Origin: Spisula solida
Taxonomy: Eukaryota > Mollusca > Bivalvia > Venerida > Mactridae
Length of the DNA stretch: 64,000 nt
Assembly: GCA_947247005.1 (NCBI GenBank)
Contig: OX365962.1
Span: 5,119,201 to 5,183,200 of the forward strand
Direction of reading: 5' to 3'
The stretch's first letter is position 1; each line of letters opens with the position of its first letter. The notes beneath the pieces are model-generated. The model was not told the DNA's origin and did no database searches. It saw only the letters and a list, made by a program, of their open reading frames with translations. This document shows, in pieces, positions 1 through 12,000 of the stretch. The translations under genes and the position numbers were made by a program.

Positions 1-93
1 GATGACGGAATTGTTGAATCTTCTTACATTCGAACGGGAACTGAATCAATTAACCCAAACGGTTCGGCGTCAGGATACCAAAGGGACGTAACC
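1..93 (+). CDS. CHS: Chitin synthase visible exon 1 (5' end cut by window)
   Basis: Frame 1 is open for 31 codons from the window edge and ends at a strong donor (ACC followed by gtaagta) in phase 0, matching the phase-0 start of the next exon. The encoded segment is polar (Ser, Asn, Gly rich) and would be cytoplasmic, ahead of the first visible helix. Weaker than the other exons because it has no diagnostic motif and its acceptor is outside the window. Confidence 0.7.
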
Positions 94-3000
94 GTAAGTA
101 CGGATAATAATTTGAGAAAAGTTGTCGTTCCTTACCATTATTTCTATCGCATCATTATCCTCGGAGTAGAGTTGTCGTTCATTGGTCTCACATGACAATA
201 TACCAGCCCAGTTCTTGCTCGTTATATCGATTACAAACTTTATATTAGTCGTTAATATTTACTTGATGGGTTCGGCTTCAACATAAAAACTCATAAAAGC
301 AAAATTTTGTCAGTTACCTTATCTTTCAATAATATACATGTTCATGAGAACGCCACCAATGGTGGAAGGGATGAGCATAGGTAATGGCACCACAGAACAT
401 GACCTGTCGAACATGTGACTCTTACCTGCATTTGCTAAGTGACAGTCGAACTCACAACCATATGGTGTAGCCGCCTGGTCATCGGATGCAACTACAGTGC
501 ATCGACAGTTGGCATTATTAAAATACTTTTCCTCGTTCATATACTTAATGTATGAACATTTATGGCACTGTTAAATGTTTTTTTCTATATTGATATTTTT
601 AATGTATGAGCTTTGTTTCTTTTGTCAGAGTAGCCAAGCTGGGACAAGCCAAAGGACAACCGAATCTACACCTTCACAGGGAAGAGCTACGTGGAAGCTG
701 ACGATATTTATGTCATTCTGGAAGATCATATTTACAATAGGATTGTCTTTCTTATTATACTTCGTAAAGGATATCAACGCTTTTCAAAGTCCACAAGGTA
801 GGTCAAAGCATCCAGTCCCTTTGTACCGTTCTCATATATTCATCGGCTTTCTAAGCTTGGAACTCCGTGCTCTCAGCTATTTTTGATTTATCTTAGGTCT
901 TTTGAAATCTCTTTTGCTATACACTGAACAAACCCGATATAGTCTGACACTCAATAAAATACGAGTGATTGACAAAAGATCGAAAGAGTACTAGTATATG
1001 TAATAAAAGTAATTATGCACAAATTTAAACCAAAATGGACACCGAAATGTATTTAATGTAACAATGACGAGCATAGCCTTCATTTGCCAGTCAGCTTTAT
1101 GCGGAAATATGCCAGGCATATATATCAGTACCACCACCCGTATTTGAACACGGGTCGCAAGATTAGGCGGCAAGCTCACTAACCGTTGGTCTACGGAGGC
1201 ACACTTTCAATTCTACTTGTAATCAAAGACTAGTGTTATTATCGGCGGACTGTAGTACATACAGTTCTACTATATTTATCCTACATTGTCAATTCAAAAT
1301 ATTTCAGTCACATGCGATAATTGTTTCTTATTGTTGTTCTTATTGTTGTTGCATAGTATTACTTCTGTTAACGGTTCAAGTGTGAAACGTTTAAATATGC
1401 TTCATGTAATACCACGAGTATAAATCATTTTCTTGTAAAAGAGTGAACATCACGATGTTTAAATTTATTTTGAAATCAAACATAGATCAGATTCTGAGTA
1501 TTCTTTGATTCAAACAAATGCAACTTATAATGTGATGTAAGGAAATCTTAACTATCCAAGAAGAGAAAGACCATTAAAATGAAGTGTTTAATTGTTTCAT
1601 TCGTATAATTGATGTCTTAATCACCCACTTGAGCAAACTCACATGACACTTAATAATCACGTAACAACAATATGCAATATATTCGTGTTCAAGTGGTTGA
1701 TAAGCAATGCACTTTCAATTGTTTAATATTTCTTCTTAAGAGTTTATAGAATAGTTAGAATTGTTCATTTGACCTTTAATTAATTGTATCAATACTTAAC
1801 AAGAGTAATTTTAAATGTAAGTACATGTATGTGTGTCATGTACATGTATGTGTGTGTCCTGCACATGTATGTGTGTGTCATGTACATGTATGTGTGTGTG
1901 TCATGTTCATGTATGTGTGTGTGTCATGTACATGTGTGTGTGTGTCATGTACATGTATGTGTGTGTGTCATGTACATGTATATGTGTGTCATGTACATGT
2001 ATGTGTGTGTCCTGTACATGTATGTGTGTGTCATGTACATGCATGTGTGTGTGTCATGTACATGTATGTGTGTGTCATGTACATGTATGTGTGTGTGTCA
2101 TGTACATGTATGTGTGTGTCATGTACATGTATGTGTGTGTCATGTACATGTATGTTTGTGTCATGTACATGTATGTGTGTGTCCTGTACATGTATGTGTG
2201 TGTCCTGAACATGTATGTGTGTATCATGTACATGTATGTGTGTGTGTCATGTACATGTATGTGTGTGTCATGTACATGTATGTGTGTGTGTGTGTGTGTG
2301 TGTCATGTACATGTGTGTGTGTGTGTCCTGTACATGTGTGTGTGTGTGTCCTGTACATGTGTGTGTGTGTGTCATGTACATGTATGTGTGTGTCATGTAC
2401 ATGTATGTGTGTGTCATGTACATGTATGTGTGTGTCATGTACATGTATGTATGTGTGTGTCATGTACATGTATGTGTGTGTGCCATGTACATGTATGTGT
2501 GCGTCATGTACATGTATGTGTGTGTCCTGTACATGTGTGTGTGTGTCATGTACATGTATGTGTGTGTCATGTACATGTATGTGTGTGTCCTGTACATGTA
2601 TGTGTGTGTCCTGTACATGTTTGTGTGTGTCCTGTACATGTATGTGTGTGTCCTGTACATGTGTGTATGTGTGTGTGTCCTGTACATGTATGTGTGTGTG
2701 TCATGTACATGTATGTGTGTGTCATGTACATGTATGTGTGTGTGTCATGTACATGTATGTGTGTGTGTCCTGTACATGTATGTGTGTGTGTCCTGTACAT
2801 GTATGTGTGTGTGTCATGTACATGTATGTGTGTGTCATGTACATGTATGTGTGTGTCATGTACATGTATGTGTGTGTCATGTACATGTGTGTGTGTGTCA
2901 TGTACATGTATGTGTGTGTCCTGTACATGTATGTATGTGTCATGTACATGTATGTGTGTGTCATGTACATGTATGTGTGTGTTATGTACATGTATGTGTG

Positions 3001-6000
3001 TGTCATGTACATGTATGTGTGTGTCATGTACATGTATGTGTGTGGCATGTACATGTATGTGTGTGTCATGTACATGTATGTGTGTGTCATGTACATGACA
3101 CAGGGTGTTAAAACAGTTCCTTCTCAATGTTTAAGTTTCAATAGTTTATTTTCCTGATGCCAGAAGAATGTACAATTTTCATGTTTTAAATTCCAGAAGG
3201 TTCTATTATTGATATAATCTTTCGAGCGATAAATGAAGCTATTTGTGTAAGAAATTGAAACAATACACTGCGTACATGGCTCAGATAAAATTTAGAATTA
3301 ATTTAAATTTTGAGAACAAATGCGTTGGAACTTTTTGAACACCCTGTAGATGACCAATTACATAAATATTAAAGGGTATGTACCCGCATTTTTGCATGTG
3401 TTAAAATTGCGTTTAACTATTATAGTATATATAATAATGCAAAAAAACCGAAAGCAAACATTGTACGGATCATATGTTCTATTTATCATTTAAACACAAC
3501 AATCGCTAATATTAGTTACAACGTACATGTATGTAAACTCATCCCAAAATTAACCAAAGCATTTTAGATATTCTTGTTCAAAGCATTTTTAATAAACTAA
3601 CCCATTACATTTAGGTAATGGTGTTCTAGCATTGTTTCATAAGACTACAATGTATAAACTAGTCTTAGTAGTTCCTATATATATATATATATATAATAAC
3701 ATCGCAATTTTAATATTAATAAAAATACGGGCACTTCGACTTTGATATTTCATTACTTTGAAGTGTATGTACATTGGTTGCGTAATAATTGTCATTGAAT
3801 GGTGTTTTAAGGAAAGCAACACAAGTTGATTTAAGATGAATTTAGTCATGTTCATTATGTTGTTTACATCACATTTCATGATACAATCGTGCATAGTTTC
3901 TGGAAATTTGATTCCAGTAGTCTTGATGGACTGTGATGTATTATAGTTCTGATGATCATGTAGACAGACTTTTTCCAAGCATTCATGACACTTATACTTA
4001 TATAAACACTTATATGAGTGATAACAATGCTTTCCGGGAGATCGCACTAAAGATGAGGTGTGAGAAAGTTGCAATTACCGTATACGTAATGCCGTATGAT
4101 AATTGCAATAATAAGCAAAACAGAACATAATAATTATTACATTTGGTATTTATATATACCGTATATATGCACGCATAAGACGACTTGATTCATTAGACGT
4201 AATCGGGCAAAGGACCGACAAATTTGGATTTCACCAAGAATGGTAAATACTGTAAAGAAATTATATTATATAAATAACACATGGCTGCGAGGGTGAAAGT
4301 AAATGATACCAACCCGAGAATAGTTATATCACCGGAGGCGTTTTTTGAGAGGTCACGTGAGGTATAATAAAAACAATTATCACTGAACATGCATGTAGCG
4401 CTAATAGGACGGTATTGGTTTTAAGACGCAACCTGGCAATGAACCAGTAAATCATGATATTGCGCCGTCACTCGTATAAACCTGGTCACCTTGTGAGAGG
4501 GTATATATGGTTATAAACGACTTACTACTTACGACTATAAGACCCATACATATTTGATATTTGCATCACAAGGCGCTCCTACAAGTAAAGAGTAGTGTTC
4601 AGACAATTTTTTTTCCAAAATAGAACGTTTGTACTTCTAAGCCAACGATATATACATATGCGTATTTAGGTAGTCTAGGACATTTTTCACGGACATGTGG
4701 TCACACTGATGTCATACATATAGAAATTTTAAACATGTATAATGGAATACTAAAGACCACGACCAAAGATACAAAAACATATATATATCAATCGTGCATA
4801 CATGTGAATATTGATAAACTGGCGAAGTATCTAGGATAGGTAATATGTAATACAAGTACAAACAAATACTTTCGCCAAAAATGCATCCTTGATAGCCTAG
4901 TGGTAGTGCCTCCGCTTCGAGTACTGGAGGTTCCAAGTTCGACCGCAGGCCGCCTAATACCAAAGTCGAAATAACAATTATACCAGTATTTCCCTAACTA
5001 GACGTTCAGCATAAAAGGGAATCTGGAAACTCTTCTCTCATACCCTCTTGGAGATGAATAACACCAGGAATGAGTTGTCGAGATGGATTAGTATAAGTAG
5101 GAAAAACATTTTTCAAAACCGACCTAAACTAACCTACACTAATAAAAATGGAAATCATGTGATTTTTTCATGTGAATTTGCATACACTTACTTTATTTCA
5201 TAATAGGAAAACATGTTTTTTATTTATTCAGATTTCACCATGGCAGATTACTGGAATGGATGGTCTTGGAGTGGTTTGCAGAAGAAGGAGATTTATTACT
5301 TTGTTTCTAATCTAATCACTAGTTTAGTAGGTAAGTAGGAACAGTAAACCTTCGTTATAACGAATTTCATCGGATATATCGACTTTCTGATGTAATAACG
5401 AATTCTCTCATTTTGTTTCTAACCTTCTTTCCACGTCTAGTATCACAGTGTATAAACAAGTGCACTTCCGGTTATTACTATAAGTCAAACACGTCTCCAA
5501 ATAAGTCATATACGGGGTGTCCCAAACAACATTCGTAACTTTGTCTCTTTTATCAATAACACATTGCCAATATGACAAAACATTAAGGGATAAACACAAA
5601 TCAAAATACCAGCATCATAATTGCCATTATTTAGTTCCATATAATGAGTTACCTCCCTTGTTTTCAATCACGTGTTTCGGCACATTAGCATACAGTGAAC
5701 AAGGATTTCAACATGTTCATAGAGATAGATTTACATGCTGACCCCAAATGACAACTCATGTGCCGTATAGTCAAGGATAATAGATCTGCATACACTAATG
5801 TTCATCATGTGCAGCAAACCAATTCATTTTACGGCTCATATCTGAGCTATTACTATCCCACTTGCCCATAAGTATAAGTCAAATGTAAGTACTTTCTTGC
5901 GAATGTATCCTCTTTGCTGCGGATTGTTGTAATAAGTGGTTTCTGCTTTCTTATAATTGCTGACACTAAATGACTCTGATATATATCTATGAACTGTTAA

Positions 6001-9000
6001 TTTGGATAAAAGTTCACCTGGTTACTCTTGCTTCTTACTAAGCTTTCTTGTAGATTGTTCTCAATAATAATAAATTAATATTATATTTTGCTTCTTGTGA
6101 TTGTTAATGACTATTTTGAAAGTTGCCTGCTTCCCTTTTATTTAGTAAACTTAATACTTATTTCCCCTTATCATTATTTCATTGCAATGTTCTTCGCCTT
6201 CCACAAGATTTTTATTACCTCTGTGACTTTAAAACCTTGTCTTCTCAAAATGACCGCTCAGACAACAATGTTTTATCAAATGATGACATTTTCCACGTAA
6301 GTCAGCAAAAAAACCCCAGGAATTCACGCCATAGCTAAAATGATGACGTCACTTCCTGTTTTAAAGCAAAATATATTATTAAGTACTTATTTTAGAAGTA
6401 GTTATCACTTTTACACACTCTCACAAAAGAACAGTCAAAGTTGAAGTGTACAGTCTCCCAATAAGTCGTACAGTGATCGGAACTCACAGATGTTTTTGCT
6501 CACAATAAGTCATTCAAGTTGAATTGTATAGTCTCCCAATAAGTCATACAGTGATTAGGTTTATACGCTGTGAGTATAATGTAGATAAGTACAAACAGGA
6601 AATCTCCATTGTAAATAATTGCATTGGTTATAACGAAGTTCATCATTTACTACGAATTCTATCAGTTATTACGACATACATTGGTTATAGCGAATTTTAT
6701 ATCAGGATCTACAAACATTGAAGTAAAGGTGACATATATGACAAGATATTTATGTGCTTATATGACATATATGACAAGATATTTATGTGGTTATATGACA
6801 TATATGATAGGATATTTATGTGGTTATATGACATATATGACAGGATATTTATGTGGTTATATGACATATATTACAGGAGATTTATATGGATATATGGCAT
6901 ATATGACAGGATAGTTATGTGGTTATATGACATATATGACAGGATATTTATGTGGTTATATGACATATATGACAGGATATTTATGTGGTTATATGACATA
7001 TATTACAGGATATTTATGTGGTTATATGACATATATGACAGGATATTTATGTGTTTTATGGCATTTATTACAGGATATTTATGTGGTTATATGGCATTTA
7101 TTACAGGATATTTATGTGGTTATATGGCATTTATTACAGGATATTTATGGGGTTATATGGCATTTATTACAGGATATTTATGTGGTTATATGGCATATTT
7201 TACAGGATATTTATGTGGTTATATGGCATTTATTACAGGATATTTATGTGGTTATATGGCATTTATTACAGGATATTTATGTGGTTATATCGCATTTATT
7301 ACAGGATATTTATGTGGTTATATGGCATTTATTACAGGATATTTATGTGGTTATATGACATATATGACAGGATATTTATGTGGTTATATGGCATTTATTA
7401 CAGGATATTTATGTGGTTATATGGCATTTATTACAGGATATTTATGTGGTTATATGGCATTTATTACAGGATATTTATGTGGTTATATGGCATATTTTAC
7501 AGGATATTTATGTGGTTATATGGCATGTACAGCGTGTATGCAGAGACAAGCTTTCACCGTACCATTATTACTATCATCACCACTATCTCTAGCATTGTTA
7601 TATATAGACAAGAGCTGTAACTGGCTGTTGGTCAGTCATACAAGTAAGTGAACATTATGTTCTTCTGTTAATACTAATGTATTTATGGTCAATCGTGAAA
7701 CAAATGTTTCCAATTTATATTAATCGCTCTCGACATCTTATTCCTGATGCTATCCATCGCCACGGCGGTATGAGAGAATAGAAGCCAGTTCCCTTTGATG
7801 CCGGGCGTCTAACAAGGGCATTTCTGGTACCATTTATATTACGTTTTTGGTATGAAGTGGCCTGTGGTCAAACCCGGGACCTCCCACACTCAAAAGGGAC
7901 GCTCTACCAATAGGCTATTTAGGGGGAGTTTATTTTGTGTTTGACCTTTCTCTATTTATATCTAAATACTAAAGTCTAGTTTTTTGTTTGTTGGACCTCG
8001 TGGCAGTTGTACTGTGTATTCCAAAACTCAATATTGGGTAACAGAGTCTTCGCGTTGATCATAACGCTCTTGACTACTACTTGTCGAGAGCTCACTGCTT
8101 CTCATCTTATCTATCACATGGAAGAACAAAGAAATAGGCATAGCTTCCTCGAAGGTTATACAATAAGCTAAGCTACACTATAGTTTATATTTTGGTAAAC
8201 TTCCAAAAACAATGTACGAGAAAAGAACTTGGCTGCTTAAAATTAGATATTTGCGCTTGTTCGGGAGATATTTGCCGTTCAAACTGTATTTTTATGTAAT
8301 TGTGAATTATCAGGTCAGATAATGTCTGTATGTTTGTTTCGTATTTTTGTCCCTAACAATACAGCGTTCATATACTGTTTCCAACTCTTTGTCCTATCTC
8401 GCATGCAAGAAACTACAGAACGTGTTTTTTTTAAAACGCTTCAGGTGAGGAACCTTGTGGTAGCAACTTTGAGTGGAGCACAGAGGAAACAGCTTTGTTG
8501 TTTGTTGCCATGGCGACACTCATGGTTGCTCAAGCTCTATCAACAGCTTGGCTCTTGTTTCGGAACCACTCGGTTGTTATGCTGAAAGAAGATCAGGTGA
8601 CTAATTCAAATATATTTCAAATTATATCGAAAATGAATATCGTTTCTTACTTACTTGTCCGTATTATCGAGATATAAGATTACAATGTTTACAACTGTAT
8701 GTTTGTTCTTCGCATAAAATACCAAAAAATATTTCTCTTATGCAATTTACGAATACCCATATTGTGAAAAAACTAGCAAAATACATCTTTTTATCTAATA
8801 AAAGAATAAAAGAAGATAATTGATTAGATTATTAGATACTCGACACTTTTCTCAAATTACATTACTTACCATATATATATGAATGTTTGCATACCTGTAT
8901 ATATTTTTCGTCTTTTGTACGTGTTTATATGTTTTCGTTTAAATTATCAACTTGCAACGTTATATATTGTACTGGCAATAAACATACTACATGTTTTCGT

Positions 9001-12000
9001 TAAATACAACATTGAAGTTGTAGTTTCATGTGACACAATGGCGAGGGTTTGAAATACTGAAATTCTTTTATATTCAAAACAAAAACAGAAATAATGCTCA
9101 TGAATTTTGTGGATACGTTCTCGTTATCAAGTTGCACAAAGGCTACGGAAAACATATACATATATACGTATGATTTAAAAGGTACAGGTGAAATGCAGTT
9201 TTCCAAGAGGCTAGCATAAAACGTTGAAAACAAACAGTGTAGGGGTATAATGTAATTGACAGAATCAATATAGTTTAAGCAACATTGCAATAATCACCAG
9301 CGACAAGCAGTCGTAAAGGGGTCTAATGTGAACAGATCAAAATGGATCATTTTCCATTTTGACTTCAGCGCTTTTTACCTTTAAATGCATATGAATGATA
9401 AGTTACGGGGGTTCTATTGGACCCAGGAGTAGGGGTTTAGACCATTGAAAGTTTCAAAAAGCCACAGTTTGGCCATCAAAAGTTTGGTTGAATGGTCATT
9501 TTCTCTTAGAACAATGGGTATTTTGCCTATGAAATGATAAAATTTAGCCAAATGTATCAAAATGACTCTTCATATTCAGAAACTAGTGGAACCCCTAAGT
9601 TGGATGCCAGTCATATACTTTTGACGGGCTTATTTAGTGACAGTTAATACAGGCTTCTCTTGAGTGCGACTTGTACTGTCCGATTTAAATATATTTCTGG
9701 TTTGATGTGGATTTAGTTTTGTGGTATGTTAGCAAAGTGTTACTCTATTATTTTACCTCTGTGCAGGTATTCCGTACGGAAATATAGAGTAACTCTTGTT
9801 TTTTTATATTTGAAATTTAATAACGTAACTATTTTCAGTTATTTTGGGTTCCTATGTATAACTCAGTAATGCTGGAGCAATGGTTCTTTCTTACACGTAA
9901 GAATGATGATGTTAGAGAAGAGGTTGATGATCCTGTGAAACAAGCTAAACGATCCAAAGTGATTATATGTACAACTATGTACAGAGAGGTATGTATTATC
10001 ATGTCCCCATCTTTGATGAGGGGGGTATATTGCTTTGCACATGTCGGTCGGTCGTTAGGTCTGTCTGTCGGTAGACCAAATGGTTTCCGTTCAATAACTC
10101 AAGAATGCTTTGCCGTAGATTCTTCAAACTTTACATGGAGGTTGGTCATTAAAGGTAAATGTTCCCTATTAATTTTGAGGTCAGTAGGTCAAAGATCAAG
10201 GTCGATGTGTCCTTTACCATTTTGGACTATTCAAATGGTGTCTGTTCAATAGCTTAAGAAGGCTTTGCCCTAGGATCTTCAAACTTTACATGGAGGTTGG
10301 TCATCGACACTAGATGACCCCTATGTATTTTGAGGTCAGTAGATCAAATGACAAGGTCACTGAGACCTTTATTATTTCTGACTATTGGACTGCCATGGGG
10401 TATACGTGTTTGTTATTCCAGCCTCTGTTATACGCGTCTATGTGATATGGTCGCCCTTTTATCAAAACACTAAAGAAAATCGTCTACGTTCGTTCAAAGT
10501 TAACTTCGTTTTCATTATTTTACAACTGAAAAGTTACGTAAATGAATCTCTGATACTAATAATGATTCATTCAAGCCATATCTGTCCCCAACTTGCAGTT
10601 GTTGAATAATAATAAGGAATTTAAATTTGGACATAACTTTACGAACTTCGTAAGTAAGTGCTTTGATAAAAGAGTACTCTGTAGTTTTTGCCGAGAGCTG
10701 TTTTATTAAAATTCACGGCGACTATATCAGGCACAAATATAGCGTCTTTGTCCAAGTATAGTGTGAACACCAACACTTATCAAATAATACGTGGTGCAAG
10801 CCTGCACTGCACTACACGCAAACATTCCAACGAAAACCACAATCTCTCAATCAAACATAGGTAACTTTCGCATAGAATTCCACCATTACCAATATTTTTT
10901 CGTTTGAAGTTGGTGCTCCTGTATAAAGTTTTTTTATTGTTTCCACAGGCTGATTACGAAATGAGACAATTACTGGAGTCTCTACAAGGTATCAACGTCG
11001 CCCAGAGTGATGGTGGTAGACACTTTGAATCACACGTGTTCTTTGATGGAGCGGTTAAAGATCGCAATCCAACAGAGTTTGTTCTGCAGTTAGTGTCACT
11101 CGTTGAAGCCACACTAGGTAAAAATCCTATGCATTTTAAAAATAATTTTTCATGAAAATTGGCGAATTTCAAATATGAATGAGTCTTATAAGGTCGTAAG
11201 TAGCACTTACAACCTTCTCATTCTAAGCCAGCGAATAGTTCAAACAACGTCATACAAATAAGACACAAATACATGCATTGATCACATTTTGCCGCCGTGG
11301 ATTTTATTTATGTCAAATAGGTTATATTATGTCACTTCTCTCGCTATTTTATCTGATAGACATCCAACTGATATTTTATGCTCTTGTTCAGCAGTATAGT
11401 CCAGAGAATTTGACACGACTCTCGACCTTCAATAAGCATGCTGATTTATCGTCTATTTTTATAACCCCGGTTGAATGTTTTCATAAGCGGGGAGTATCAC
11501 GAAGAAGCTCGAGGTGCAATACCAACACTGATCTAAAAAAAACGATAGTGCACGATTTGCTCGCGGAAATTTATATATTCAACGCAAGAACCCCGTAATA
11601 TATTCATGCATAAAAGTCAGGATCATGTAAAATTCTCTGTGCTATATATATCGTATTTTCTGTTTAAGGTGTGAGAGCAGTTGAGTGCACGAAAACACTT
11701 ACACCATACGGAATGACCTTGGCGTGGACACTTAAAGCTGACCCTGGTAAAAGAGGAATGACCTTCAAAATTCACCTCAAGGATAACTTTAAGGTACCTC
11801 TAAAATACGAGTATTGGGACATTTTAATTAGGCAACGTTATTACTTTTGCATTTAATTTAGCTTAGCATAATTTTTCAAACAGAAATTGTTCAGAATTCA
11901 TCCTATCTTTATAAGAGTTAAATTGGCAGCGATAGTTCAACGATTGCGAGGTATATAAAAGTGCGTGAACAATTTGTGTACAACGATGTTTTTGCATGAT

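Noticed and set aside
1784..3157. Open frames of 120-457 codons (Cys/Val/Met/Tyr/His repeats) on both strands
   Set aside because: They are by-products of a GT-rich tandem array; all frames stay open because the unit lacks stops. No start context, domain or splice support.
4885..4965. A functional tRNA gene
   Set aside because: A and B boxes are present but the stems do not pair into a cloverleaf. A SINE body follows.
6752..7651. A 299-codon frame read as a repeat protein
   Set aside because: Only its last part (from 7503) is the chitin synthase exon. The rest is the 33-bp array and would be coding only if upstream acceptors were used.
9854..10252. 132-codon plus-strand frame
   Set aside because: Its first part is chitin synthase exon 6; the remainder runs past the donor into an interspersed repeat.
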